Below are positions 23,968 to 32,379 of a stretch of 64,000 nucleotides of DNA, piece by piece (within the stretch, counting starts at the first letter, position 1; every line of letters begins with the position of its first letter). The notes under the pieces were generated by a model, which saw nothing but the letters and a program-made list of their open reading frames with translations, did no database searches and had not been told where the DNA came from. The translations under genes were made by a program, and so were the position numbers. Origin of the DNA: G963708325 sp963708325. Lineage in GTDB: Bacteria > Actinomycetota > Thermoleophilia > Solirubrobacterales > 70-9. The stretch lies in contig OY970203.1 in NCBI GenBank assembly GCA_963708325.1, positions 1,116,001-1,180,000 of the forward strand. The letters are read 5' to 3'.

Positions 23968-25748
23968 GGCGCAGCTCGACCCGCTGCGGCGCGTGTTGGG
24001 CCGGAAGCGTCGTCGAGGATCCTGCCCGGAGTGCGCTCGAGCACCCCCCGCGCGGCGGCGGCTCCCTGGGCACGAATCTCGCCGATCCGCTCGAAGTCGG
24101 TCAGGCCGATCCCTCCGACCGCGGGGGCGATGACGAGGTCGGCGTGGCGCCGCGCGGCCTCCGCCGTATCGATGCTGCCGAGCACGATCGTCCGCGTCAA
24201 CGTCTCGGCGAGGTTCGGCAGCGGCGCGTCCCAGCCGATCACGGCCCTGCGCAATCTCGCCGACAGGCGTCCGAGCCGGCGGCGCCGCGATCCCCCGGCG
24301 TCCCGGCTCGGCGGCTCGAAGCGACTGGAGACGTCGACCGCCACGATCGGGCCCTCGCCGCGCGTCGCCATCGCCTCGACGGGGAGGTTGTCGAGCACTC
24401 CGCCGTCCACCAGCAGGCGGTCCTCCGACGCGACCGGCGGGCCGACGCCGGGCAGACAGAAGCTCGCGCCGACCGCCACGTACAGAAGGCCGGTCCGGTG
24501 CACGACCAGCTCGGAGCTGACCAGGTCGCTGGTGACGCAGAAGAACTCGCGCTGCAGCTCCTCGACATGGCTCTGCCCGAACAGGCGCAGCAGCATCGCC
24601 TCGGCCTTGCGACCGCGAATCAGCGCGGCAAGCGGCAGCGTGTAATCGCTCATCGGGTTTCGCTCGACGAGCTCCCGCCGCAGCTGCGACTCGATCTCAT
24701 CCGGGCCGAGCCCCGAGGCGAACAGGGCGCCGACCAGCGCTCCCATGCTGCAGCCGCCGACACGGTCGATCGGGATGCCCGCGGCGAGCAGCTCCTCCAG
24801 CACGCCGATGTGGGCCAGCCCGCGGGCTCCCCCTCCCGACAGGACAACGCCTACAGAGCGACCGGCCAGGCGTCGCGCGAGCGCGTCGAGATCGTCCGCG
24901 GCGAGGTCACCCCCGCGTATCTTGTGGACCGAGCGAGGCTCGGCTGCACTCATCCAAGCCGCCAGGGCGGGCTTCGAGCGAGGCCACCCCACCATCGCCA
25001 GATCGGCCCCGGCGAGGTGCGGATCGAGAGTGCCGCTCGGGCGGTCGCGGGCAAACGCGAGGACCCGGTCCGCCTGACGCAGGCAGAACCCGGTCCACTC
25101 CCCGCCGCTTGCCGCCGCCACCTCCAGGACGACCTGATCGTCCGCGCGCTCCCAGCGATCCAGCGCGCTCCCGAATCCGTCCTCGGCGGCCTCCTCCTCG
25201 GTCAGCACCTTCACCGTGCGCCAGCGGGCAAGCCCGGTCGCCAGCCTCACCGCGAAGCCGGCGTCGGCCTCGGCGAGCGAGACGACGGCGATCACCGGCG
25301 GCACCGCGTCGCTTGGCAGGGTCACGGCGCGGCTCGCCTGAAGCTGGGCTGCCAGAGTGCGTGTGATGCCGACCGCAAAGTCGGCATCCGTCTCGAGCAG
25401 CTCCAGGAAGGTGTCGCTGGAAACCTCCAGCAGGCGGCAGTCGCGCCGCGCTCGCACCGAGGCGGAGCGCTGCGCGCCGGTCAGCACGGCAAGCTCGCCG
25501 AGCACCGCACCCGGGCCGAGGGCGCGGATCGCCACGTCGGCGTCACCGGCTTCCCGCAGGACCTGCAGCCGCCCCGAGCGCAGCACGAACAGTCCCCCCG
25601 CCGGCGCCCCCTCGCGAAACAGCCACTCTCCGGCACGGACCTCGACCCAGCGTGCGCGCCTCGCGACGACGTCGAGGCTCGCCGCAGGCAGGGCGGCGAA
25701 GATCGGGACGCTCCCCAGGAAGTCGGCGCGCGTGTCCGCTGACGCCAC
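23964..25748 (-). CDS. Patatin-like phospholipase with cyclic nucleotide-binding domain
   Basis: 594 residues from GTG. Residues 12-125 form a CRP-type cyclic nucleotide-binding domain; its phosphate-binding cassette LGELAVLTGAQRSASVRA closely follows the E. coli CRP pattern, with G84, E85, R94 and S95 retained. A middle region (about 140-295) resembles the linker of neuropathy-target-esterase-like proteins. The patatin domain has the oxyanion motif GGGARG (305-310), nucleophile Ser334 in GCSMG and Asp448 in VDGG. All catalytic parts are present, so a cNMP-controlled lipid hydrolase is a firm prediction. It lies convergent to the cyclase-domain gene. Confidence 0.92.
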   Translation of the reverse strand: MASADTRADFLGSVPIFAALPAASLDVVARRARWVEVRAGEWLFREGAPAGGLFVLRSGRLQVLREAGDADVAIRALGPGAVLGELAVLTGAQRSASVRARRDCRLLEVSSDTFLELLETDADFAVGITRTLAAQLQASRAVTLPSDAVPPVIAVVSLAEADAGFAVRLATGLARWRTVKVLTEEEAAEDGFGSALDRWERADDQVVLEVAAASGGEWTGFCLRQADRVLAFARDRPSGTLDPHLAGADLAMVGWPRSKPALAAWMSAAEPRSVHKIRGGDLAADDLDALARRLAGRSVGVVLSGGGARGLAHIGVLEELLAAGIPIDRVGGCSMGALVGALFASGLGPDEIESQLRRELVERNPMSDYTLPLAALIRGRKAEAMLLRLFGQSHVEELQREFFCVTSDLVSSELVVHRTGLLYVAVGASFCLPGVGPPVASEDRLLVDGGVLDNLPVEAMATRGEGPIVAVDVSSRFEPPSRDAGGSRRRRLGRLSARLRRAVIGWDAPLPNLAETLTRTIVLGSIDTAEAARRHADLVIAPAVGGIGLTDFERIGEIRAQGAAAARGVLERTPGRILDDASGPTRAAAGRAAP

Positions 25749-25787
25749 GCGCCAACCATAAACGCCGGCACCGGGGTGGCACCGCTT

Positions 25788-26759
25788 CTACATCGGAGAG
25801 GGCTCCGACTCCAGCGCCACCCGGTCGGCGGCGCGCACGTGCTCGCAACGGCGAAGCTCGATCGGAACCCGCCGCCGCGACGCCGACCCGCGGCCGAACA
25901 CGTAGCCGAGCGCCTGTCCGGCCGTGCTGGCGGCGATGCCCATCGCCAGCGCCGGCAGCATCCGTGGCAACAGCTCCGGGTGAGAGCGGCGGATCTGACG
26001 CACGCCGCGCACCATGCGCAGCGCGAACACGAGCGGTGAGGCGAGGATGTAGGCGGCGCGACGAGCCGGCGACCATTTCCTGGTCTCGGCGCGCGTCGCG
26101 GCAAACGATCGCCCGCCGAACAGCTCCGAGCGCAGCGCCGAGCCGATCCGCGACGGGTTGAGGTGCCGCGAGACCGCGCGCGGCTCGAGGCGCAGACGGC
26201 GACCGGAGCGCCGCAGGTCCTCCTGCAGGACCCACTCGACCTCCATCATGCGATCGAGCCGCTGGCCGTATTCGAGCAGGGCCTCGCGCCTGTACGCGGT
26301 GTGGTGTGCCGCCAGCTCGGTGGCCTCGCCGGGAGGGGCGGGAGCGACCGCCGAGCCGAAGTCGGTGTAGAGCTGCGACCAGCTGACCATGCTGGCCGGG
26401 TTGGCGTTCTCGAGGACGCCGCCCACCGCGACCCACGGCTCCTCGAGCGCCGCGACCAGGGCCTGCGCCCACCCCGGTTCCGGGTAGGAGTGCTCCTCGG
26501 CGCAGACGACGACCGGCGAACTGGCCGCCCTGATGCCTGCTGCGAGCGCAGCGCCCAAGGAGAGGATCGGGCCGTGCTCGACGAAAGACACCGCTCCGAA
26601 TCCGTCCAACTCCCCCCCATCGGACTCGCCTGCGCCTACCTTCGGCCCGACGGCGACCAGCTCGATCTCCTCACGCGCCGTCTGCGAGCGAAGGTGGGCG
26701 AGCGTGCGATCGATCCACTCGAGCCCGTCCGGCGTCACGATCACCACCGAGAGGCGCAC
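25788..26759 (-). CDS. Family 2 glycosyltransferase
   Basis: 323 residues from GTG. The N-terminal GT-A fold begins MRLSVVIVTPDGLEWIDRTLAHLRSQT and continues with the central region VSFVEHGPILSLGAALAAGI and an acidic HSYPEPGW segment. An E-W-V-L-Q-E-D-L motif around residue 175 fits the acceptor-side region of GT2 enzymes. Two hydrophobic stretches follow (about 225-240 and 262-285), suggesting membrane attachment. The metal-binding D-x-D is not clearly present. The substrate is unknown; no other sugar-polymer genes are adjacent. It ends 39 bases before the patatin start. Confidence 0.75.
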   Translation of the reverse strand: MRLSVVIVTPDGLEWIDRTLAHLRSQTAREEIELVAVGPKVGAGESDGGELDGFGAVSFVEHGPILSLGAALAAGIRAASSPVVVCAEEHSYPEPGWAQALVAALEEPWVAVGGVLENANPASMVSWSQLYTDFGSAVAPAPPGEATELAAHHTAYRREALLEYGQRLDRMMEVEWVLQEDLRRSGRRLRLEPRAVSRHLNPSRIGSALRSELFGGRSFAATRAETRKWSPARRAAYILASPLVFALRMVRGVRQIRRSHPELLPRMLPALAMGIAASTAGQALGYVFGRGSASRRRVPIELRRCEHVRAADRVALESEPSPM

Positions 26760-26891
26760 CTCCTCGTCCGCTTTCCCGGAAGCCGCGATCGGTCAATCTT
26801 CGCACCCCCGGGACCCTCGCCACGCTCGCCGCGGATCGCGCGGGCTCCCCACAGCATCGATCCGGCTTGCCCCGAAGCCGCGTTAGGGATC

Positions 26892-26932
26892 CGTTTGACC
26901 GGTTCGCAAGACCCGAGCCAGGAGGTCAAACG
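26892..26932 (+). promoter_or_regulatory. Hairpin covering the ribosome binding site of the RTX gene
   Basis: CGTTTGACC (26892-26900) pairs perfectly with GGTCAAACG (26924-26932). The 3' arm contains the end of the GGAGG SD (26921-26925) and the first base of the GTG start at 26932. In mRNA this 9-bp stem would hide the initiation region; as DNA it could also be an operator. Confidence 0.5.
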
Positions 26933-27507
26933 TGGGGGTTCTAAGCACACGGCGGTTGGCGGGACTGATCGTTCTGAGCGGATTGGCGGTGTCTGCGCTG
27001 GCGCTGACGCTGTCCAGCGCGCAGAGCGCCGCGCCGAAGTGCTTTGGCAAGACGCCGACGATCGTCAGCAATGCCGTCAACATCAACGGCACCAGCAACG
27101 CCGACGTGATCCGCGGCGGGGCCGGCAACAACCAGATCGAGGGCTTCGGCGGCAACGACCGGATCTGCGCCGGCGGCGGTCAGGACAACATCGACGGCGG
27201 CCGCGGCAACAACAAGGGGAGCGGCGGCTCCGGCAAGGACCACTTCGAGGCCCGCGGGGGCGCCGACGTGTTCTACGGCGGTGCCGGCGACGACACCTCC
27301 GACCCGGGCTACGGCGCCGACACGATCTACGGCGGCGACGGAAACGACGGCTCGAACAACGACCTTGAAGGCGACGGCGGCAACGACCACATCTACGGCG
27401 AGGGCGGGTTCGACAACATCGACGGCGGCCCCGGAGCGAACGACTACTGCAACGGCGGCCCCCAGAACGACAACATCAACAACTGCGAGACCGTGGTCAA
27501 CCCGTAG
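26932..27507 (+). CDS. Secreted RTX-repeat calcium-binding protein
   Basis: 191 residues from a GTG with a strong GGAGG SD. A signal peptide (about 1-33, Ala-rich end) precedes about 150 residues built almost wholly of Gly/Asp/Asn nonapeptide-like repeats (GGAGNNQIEG, GGNDRICAGGG, GGDGNDGSNN), the parallel beta-roll of hemolysin-type calcium-binding proteins. Two Cys near the C-terminus (YCNGG, NNCETV) may form a disulfide. No enzyme domain is attached, so a structural or calcium-binding surface role is likely. An intrinsic terminator follows 26 bases after the stop. Confidence 0.88.
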   Translation: MGVLSTRRLAGLIVLSGLAVSALALTLSSAQSAAPKCFGKTPTIVSNAVNINGTSNADVIRGGAGNNQIEGFGGNDRICAGGGQDNIDGGRGNNKGSGGSGKDHFEARGGADVFYGGAGDDTSDPGYGADTIYGGDGNDGSNNDLEGDGGNDHIYGEGGFDNIDGGPGANDYCNGGPQNDNINNCETVVNP

Positions 27508-27532
27508 CCGACCACGTCGCGGGAAGCGTCGA

Positions 27533-27559
27533 AGGGCCCGCCGGTCGGCGGGCCCTTTT
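27533..27559 (+). terminator. Rho-independent terminator of the RTX gene
   Basis: GGGCCCGCC (27534-27542), loop GGTC, GGCGGGCCC (27547-27555), then TTTT. A perfect 9-bp GC-rich stem with a short U-run, 26 bases after the stop codon. It is the clearest canonical terminator on the plus strand of this window. Confidence 0.85.
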
Positions 27560-27622
27560 CGTGGCAGCCAAGCGATCCCGGCCAGGGCGGCGACAGCCGG
27601 CGGCGCCACAATCAGAGCCGCG

Positions 27623-28258
27623 ATGGCTGACCCCCGCGCGCACTGGCAGCAGGTCTACGCGGAAAAGGATCCGCGCCGCGTCAGTTGGTACGAGCACGTC
27701 GCCGAGCGCTCGCTGGCTCTGATCGAAGAGGCCAACCTCCAGAGCGACGCCGCGATCGTCGACGTCGGCGGCGGCCTCTCGCGCCTCGCGGCGGACCTGC
27801 TCTCCGCAGGATTCACCGACGTCACCGTCGCCGACGTGTCGCGTCTGGCACTGGACCGCGCCCAGGCCGCGATGGGCGGAGCGGCGCAGCGCGTGCACTG
27901 GGTGGAGGCCGACGTGCGCCGCCACGACTTCGGGCGGCGCTTCGACCTCTGGCACGACCGCGCGGTCTTTCACTTCATGGTCGCTGGCGCCGACCGCAAC
28001 GGCTATCTCGAGGTGTTGCGGCGGACGCTACGCCCGCGCGGCCATCTCGTGGTCGCGGTCTTCGGGCCCGACGGCCCAACCAGCTGCAGCGGCCTGCCGG
28101 TGGCGCGCTACGACCTGGCGGATCTTCAGCGGGCGCTCGGAGACGACTTCGTGCCCGTCGCCTCGGCGCTACACACTCACCGCACCCCGAGCGGGGGCCG
28201 CCAGCAATTCCTCTATGCGCACCTCAGCTATGGGCGTCCGCCGGCGCCTGCCGGCTAG
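27623..28258 (+). CDS. SAM-dependent methyltransferase
   Basis: 211 residues, class I Rossmann methyltransferase. The SAM-binding motif I is AIVDVGGGLSRLAADLLSAG (about 45-64) and motif II region VTVADVSRLALDRA follows; a later WVEADVRRHDF matches the adenine-contacting acidic loop. The start MADPRAHWQQVYAEKDPRRVSWYE is typical of a small-molecule methyltransferase group annotated only by fold. No substrate can be inferred. It ends 3 bases before the stop of the convergent histone H1-like gene. Confidence 0.85.
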   Translation: MADPRAHWQQVYAEKDPRRVSWYEHVAERSLALIEEANLQSDAAIVDVGGGLSRLAADLLSAGFTDVTVADVSRLALDRAQAAMGGAAQRVHWVEADVRRHDFGRRFDLWHDRAVFHFMVAGADRNGYLEVLRRTLRPRGHLVVAVFGPDGPTSCSGLPVARYDLADLQRALGDDFVPVASALHTHRTPSGGRQQFLYAHLSYGRPPAPAG

Positions 28259-28261
28259 CGG

Positions 28262-28702
28262 CTAGCGCCGAGCGGTCGACCTCCGGCCCGAGGACCTGCG
28301 GGCGGTCGTCTTGCGGGCCGTGGTCTTGCGAGCGGTCGCCTTTCGCGCGGTCGTCTTGCGACGGGCGGTGCCGCGTCCAGACGCCTTGCGACCGGCAGCC
28401 GCGAGCTTCTTCTGGGCCGCCGCGACGTCGCGCTCCAGGGCCTTGCCCAGCTTGCCGCTGTCCCTGCGCGCCTCGCGGACGAACTTCTGCAGGTCCTTGT
28501 ACAGGTCGCGGGCCCCGCTGCTGACGTCCCTGCCCACGTTCTTGCGGAGGGCGCCGAGCGCGTCGTTGGCGGTGTCGAGCGACTTGTTCAGCCGTTTGAG
28601 CGCCGCCGGCTCCGATGCATTCGAGCGCGTCGGGCGCCGCCGGGCGGCGCTCTTTCGCGCGGTGGTCTTGCGACGGGATGCGGCCTTTCTTGCTGGTGGC
28701 AC
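28262..28702 (-). CDS. Histone H1-like basic protein with two Lys/Arg/Ala tails
   Basis: 146 residues from GTG with a GGAGGAGGG SD. Residues 1-30 and 106-146 are highly basic Lys/Arg/Ala/Thr tails built on repeats such as KTTARKATARKTTARKTTAR; residues 31-105 form a charged, probably coiled-coil helix (LKRLNKSLDTANDALGAL, DLYKDLQKFVREARRD). Low-complexity PAKK/KTTARK tails bind DNA non-specifically in bacterial H1-like and HupB-type proteins. A central helix flanked by two such tails suggests a DNA-bridging nucleoid protein. This is inference; no homologue was checked. Confidence 0.75.
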   Translation of the reverse strand: MPPARKAASRRKTTARKSAARRRPTRSNASEPAALKRLNKSLDTANDALGALRKNVGRDVSSGARDLYKDLQKFVREARRDSGKLGKALERDVAAAQKKLAAAGRKASGRGTARRKTTARKATARKTTARKTTARRSSGRRSTARR

Positions 28703-28846
28703 GATGCCCTCCTCCTGCTTCGGGTGCGTTGCGGGCGCAGCCTATCGCCCCTGCGCCGGTACGTCACATCACCGATCGCGGCGATTCGGAGCTGCGCCGG
28801 TCGCGGCGGTGGACGGAACCGCGTTCGGCTAGTTTTCGCAGCGCCG

Positions 28847-29548
28847 ATGGCGAGCCGCAAGGAACAGAAGGAGCAAGCCCGCACCGAGCGCCTCGCCGCC
28901 GAGCGCGCCGAGGCGCAGGCGGCGGCGCGCAGCCGCAACCTGCGTATCGCCGCCGGCATTGGCGCGGCGGCGCTCGTTGCCGTGGTGGTCGTCGTGATCG
29001 CGGTCGCGGGAGGCGGAGGCGGCGGCAGCGACAGCTCGGGCGCAAGCGGCCCGCTCCCGGCGGCCGCAACCGAGGGGGCGCTGACGACGCCGGCGCCGTG
29101 GAAGCCCCAGAACGACGGCCTTTCCGATCGGTCCGCGGCGATGGACCTGCCACCGGTGGGAATGGAGACGTTCCATCACCACGCGCTTCTGCGGATCTTC
29201 GTCGACGGCAACAAGCTCCCGGTTCCGCCCTTCATCGGCCTCACCTCGACCTACGCCGCTCCCCTGCACACGCACGACGGCAGCGGCGTAGTCCATCTCG
29301 AGTCCAGCTCACCGTTCCCTTTCACGCTCGGCGAGTTCTTCGCCGTCTGGGGGGTCAGGTTCACGTCCGATCAGCTCGGTGCCTACAAGGACCAGGGATC
29401 GAAGAAGCTGCAGGTCTACGTCAACGGCAAGTCGATCTCAAAGCCGGTCGACTACAAGATCAAGCAGCACGACGTGATCGTCGTTGGCTACGGCAAGCCG
29501 GGCTCGTTCCCGAAGAAGGTGCCGCCGGCGTTCCCCGTGGGGCTGTAG
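28847..29548 (+). CDS. Membrane-anchored protein with conserved HTHD-type extracytoplasmic domain
   Basis: 233 residues. A charged N-terminus (ASRKEQKEQARTERLAAERAEAQ) resembles that of actinobacterial DsbA-like membrane proteins and is followed by one transmembrane helix (about 38-55), a Gly/Ser linker and an outside domain of about 150 residues. The domain has HHHALLRIFVDG, LHTHDGSGVVHLES and VYVNGKSISKPVDYKIKQHD, a beta-rich pattern with several His that could bind metal. I do not recognise a named family. The start at 28847 was chosen because longer in-frame readings lack a sensible N-terminus. A GST-like gene follows 14 bases later. Confidence 0.75.
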   Translation: MASRKEQKEQARTERLAAERAEAQAAARSRNLRIAAGIGAAALVAVVVVVIAVAGGGGGGSDSSGASGPLPAAATEGALTTPAPWKPQNDGLSDRSAAMDLPPVGMETFHHHALLRIFVDGNKLPVPPFIGLTSTYAAPLHTHDGSGVVHLESSSPFPFTLGEFFAVWGVRFTSDQLGAYKDQGSKKLQVYVNGKSISKPVDYKIKQHDVIVVGYGKPGSFPKKVPPAFPVGL

Positions 29549-29562
29549 CGGGCGCCGGCCGC

Positions 29563-30300
29563 GTGGCCGCCAGGCTCTACACCCTCTCGCTCTCGCACCC
29601 CAGCCACGCTGCCCGTCTGATGCTCGAACGCAAGTGGATCGAGCACGAGGTCAACGAGCTCCTCCCGGGTGCCCACCCCTTGCTGCTCAGGCTCGCCGGC
29701 TTCCGCGGGGGCACCGTCCCGGCGCTGCGGATCGACGGGCGCCGCGTGCAGGGCTCGCGCCAGATCTCGCGGGCGCTCGACGAGGTCGTCGCCGAGCCCC
29801 CGCTCTTTCCCCGCGATGCCGAGCGGCGGCGCGCCGTCCAGGAGGCCGAGGGCTGGGGAGAGGCCGAGTTCCAGCCGCTGCCGCGGCGCCTGTTTCGCTG
29901 GGCGACCGTGAGCCGTCCACAGGTTCGCCGCTGGATGGCGGCCGACGCCGGCCTGCCGGCGCCGGGGCTCGTGGCGGTGGCCAACGGGCCCGTGGCCCGC
30001 CTCTTTCGCCACAAGTCGGACGCAACCGACGAGCGCGTGCGGGCCGACCTCGCCGCCCTGCCGCGGATGCTCGATCGCGTCGACGAGCTGATCGCGCAGG
30101 ACACTATCGGCGCCTCCGAGCCAAACGCCGCCGACTTTCAGATCGGCACGACGGTCAGGGTCCTGCTCGCCTTCGACGACCTTCGCCCGGCCGTGGAGCG
30201 CAGGCCCTGCGCCGTGCTGGCGATGCGGCTGCTGCCGCGCTATGAGGGCCCGCCCGGGCCGCTGCTCCCGCCCGAGTGGCTGGCGCCGCTGCGCGGCTGA
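29563..30300 (+). CDS. Glutathione S-transferase-like protein
   Basis: 245 residues from GTG. The N-terminal thioredoxin-like half (about 1-80) has ARLYTLSLSHPSHAARLMLERK and the cis-Pro motif GTVPALRIDG typical of GSTs, then QGSRQISRALDE at the usual SNAIL/TRY position. The C-terminal half is helical. Actinobacteria generally make mycothiol rather than glutathione, so the thiol substrate is uncertain. It follows the HTHD-domain gene closely and is probably co-transcribed. Confidence 0.8.
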   Translation: MAARLYTLSLSHPSHAARLMLERKWIEHEVNELLPGAHPLLLRLAGFRGGTVPALRIDGRRVQGSRQISRALDEVVAEPPLFPRDAERRRAVQEAEGWGEAEFQPLPRRLFRWATVSRPQVRRWMAADAGLPAPGLVAVANGPVARLFRHKSDATDERVRADLAALPRMLDRVDELIAQDTIGASEPNAADFQIGTTVRVLLAFDDLRPAVERRPCAVLAMRLLPRYEGPPGPLLPPEWLAPLRG

Positions 30301-30303
30301 GCG

Positions 30304-30948
30304 CTACTGGACGAGCACCGAGCGCGCCGGCGAGTAGCTTGGTGCCCCGCTCGTCGTGCTCAGCTTGCGAATGCGCGAGCGAAAGTAGTAGCGGCCCGGG
30401 CCGGCGGCGCCGGCCTTGAAGGTGACCATGTTGGAGGTGGTCCGCTTCCAGACCCCCCACTGGCCGCTCTGGCCCTTTCGCTTCTGGATCTCGTACTGCT
30501 TCCCAGCCGGCGCGGTGTTCTCGGCGACGACGACGCGGAAGGACGTGGTGGTGTCACCGGTCGTGTCGCCGGTGTTCGGAGGATCGAAGGCCATCACCGG
30601 AATCCTGATCGTCCCGGTCATGTCGTGGTCGAAGCGGTGGAACTGGCAGAAGTAGAAGTAGGACCCGGCGTAGCCGATACGTCGGGTCGGCGAGAGGGCC
30701 TGGGGGGTCAGGTCGAAGTTCCAGCTGACCAACCCGGTGCGGGTCGCGGTGTGCTCGGTACCCGCCGTCGAGTTCGCCCAGCGAAAGCCGAACTGGCCGA
30801 AGACGCTGACCTGGTTCCTCGGCGTGTACTTGTAGTTGGAAGCCTGGATCGTGACCGCCGCGCTCGCGGTCAGCGGAGCCGACAGCATCGCCGCGGCCAC
30901 CGCGGCCACCGCCGCCACCAAAGCTCGCCTGAAAGCTCGTCCTCCCAC
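30304..30948 (-). CDS. Secreted cupredoxin-like (plastocyanin-fold) protein
   Basis: 214 residues from GTG, with a signal peptide (1-30, cut near ASA-AV). The first domain (about 31-118) has a blue-copper pattern: a His in GTEHTAT and the C-terminal ligand loop YFCQFHRFDHDMTGTIRI, giving the Cys, His and Met of a type 1 site. A second beta-sandwich (about 125-214) resembles a fibronectin III-like module and contains no ligands. It is probably an exported electron carrier or copper protein. Convergent with the GST gene, stops only 3 bases apart. Confidence 0.82.
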   Translation of the reverse strand: MGGRAFRRALVAAVAAVAAAMLSAPLTASAAVTIQASNYKYTPRNQVSVFGQFGFRWANSTAGTEHTATRTGLVSWNFDLTPQALSPTRRIGYAGSYFYFCQFHRFDHDMTGTIRIPVMAFDPPNTGDTTGDTTTSFRVVVAENTAPAGKQYEIQKRKGQSGQWGVWKRTTSNMVTFKAGAAGPGRYYFRSRIRKLSTTSGAPSYSPARSVLVQ

Positions 30949-31024
30949 GTCGCCGTCATACGTTAGCGCCGGCTGCTGGGTTCAATCGCTCACCCCAAGG
31001 CCGGATGACACCGATAATGGCGGA

Positions 31025-31270
31025 ATGGAGGAGAGGCTCGAGCGGGTCGTGATCGAGACCGACCGGCACCGGATCACTGGCACCCTGCACCTGCCCAAGG
31101 AGGGCTACCGAAGCCGCCTCTCGGATTACCTCAACCAGGGCGATGCCCACTTCATCCCCCTGGCCGACGCCGAGATGTCGGCGCTGGACGGAAGCAGCAC
31201 CGAGGTGCACACCTTCCTGGCGGTCTCCCTGCGCCAGGTCCACATCGCCTATCCGCTCGACGACGATTAG
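31025..31270 (+). CDS. Small conserved protein (DUF6812-like)
   Basis: 81 residues, MEERLERVVIETDRHRITGTLHLPKEGYRSRLSDYLNQGDAHFIPLADAEM and on, compact and beta-rich with no signal or membrane segment. The pattern I-T-G-x-L-x-L-P ... R-L-S-D-x-L-N matches small proteins of the DUF6812 type, from memory. Function unknown. The ATG at 31025 has a GGCGGA element ahead. Its stop abuts the stop of the convergent alcohol dehydrogenase gene. Confidence 0.75.
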   Translation: MEERLERVVIETDRHRITGTLHLPKEGYRSRLSDYLNQGDAHFIPLADAEMSALDGSSTEVHTFLAVSLRQVHIAYPLDDD

Positions 31271-32305
31271 CTACGGCGAGAGGACGATCTTCAGCGCCTC
31301 GCGGCGATCGTAGATCTCGTAGGCCTCCTGGGCCTCGTCGAGACTCATCCGGTGGCTGACCAGGGGCGACGGGTCCACGACGCCGCCCGCCAGCATCGCC
31401 AGCACGGAGTCGAGATGGCCGATCACGTTCGCGTGGCCGGTGCGAAGCGTCAGCGCCTTGATCCAGACGACGCCCATGTGGACCTCGGTGCGCTCCGCGT
31501 AGACGCCCGTGACCGAGACCGAGCCCGCCTTGCGCGCCAATCGGCAAGCGAGATCGAGAGCGTCGGGATGGCCGACCGCCTCGATCGCGCCGTCCACTCC
31601 GCGGCCGTCGGTGAGGCGCTTGACCTCCGCGCGCGGATCGGCCTCGGTGAGGTGGACCGCGACGGCGCCGAACGACTGCGCCATGGCCAGCCGCTCGGCG
31701 ACCGAGTCGACCGCCACCACCAGTGAGGCCCCAGCCGACTTGGCGACCTGGACAGCGCACAGGCCGACGGGGCCGAGGCCGAGCACGGCCACAGAGTCCC
31801 CCGGCCGCGTGCCGACGGCCTCGACGGCGTGGTAGGCGGTGCCCATCACGTCGCCGGCGAAAAGGGCGACGTCGTCGGAGATCCCATCCGGCACGCGGCG
31901 AAGCGCGAGGTTCGCGTTCGGGACCAGCACCAGCTCGGCCTGGGCGCCCTGGAGAGACCCAAGGGTGGCGCCGTGGCCGAACACCCGGCCCGAGTCGCAC
32001 TTGTGGTACTCGCCGCGGCGGCAGAAGAAGCAGCCGCCGCAGGCGGTGCAGTAGGTGCCCAGCACGCGCTCGCCCTCCGCCACGGTCGTCACGCCCTCGC
32101 CGGCGGCGACGACGGTGCCGACGTACTCGTGTCCGAGCGTGAACCCCGGCTCGATCTGGACGCGCCCGTGGAAGATGTGCAGGTCCGAGCCGCAGATGCC
32201 GCTCGCCTCGACCCGGACGACCGCATCGTCTGCGGCAAGCGGCTCGGGATCGGCGCGCTCCTCGATCCGCACCTCTCCCGGCGCCTGGAATGTGACGGCT
32301 CTCAT
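31271..32305 (-). CDS. Zinc-dependent medium-chain alcohol dehydrogenase
   Basis: 344 residues. Catalytic zinc ligands C38, H59 and E60 (GICGSDLHIFHG, GHEYVGTV) and the structural zinc cysteines 89, 92, 95 and 103 are all present. The Rossmann motif VLGLGPVGLCAVQVAK lies near residue 173, with an acidic Asp after strand 2 (VVAVDS), which favours NAD over NADP. The family covers many alcohols and formaldehyde, so the substrate is open. Divergent from a short-chain dehydrogenase gene 74 bases away, perhaps sharing control. Confidence 0.9.
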   Translation of the reverse strand: MRAVTFQAPGEVRIEERADPEPLAADDAVVRVEASGICGSDLHIFHGRVQIEPGFTLGHEYVGTVVAAGEGVTTVAEGERVLGTYCTACGGCFFCRRGEYHKCDSGRVFGHGATLGSLQGAQAELVLVPNANLALRRVPDGISDDVALFAGDVMGTAYHAVEAVGTRPGDSVAVLGLGPVGLCAVQVAKSAGASLVVAVDSVAERLAMAQSFGAVAVHLTEADPRAEVKRLTDGRGVDGAIEAVGHPDALDLACRLARKAGSVSVTGVYAERTEVHMGVVWIKALTLRTGHANVIGHLDSVLAMLAGGVVDPSPLVSHRMSLDEAQEAYEIYDRREALKIVLSP

Positions 32306-32379
32306 CGAAGCGAGCGTATCTTCATCCGCTCCCGGATAGCCTTCGACCCGGCAACGAGGAGAAACGGGAGGAATCGATC

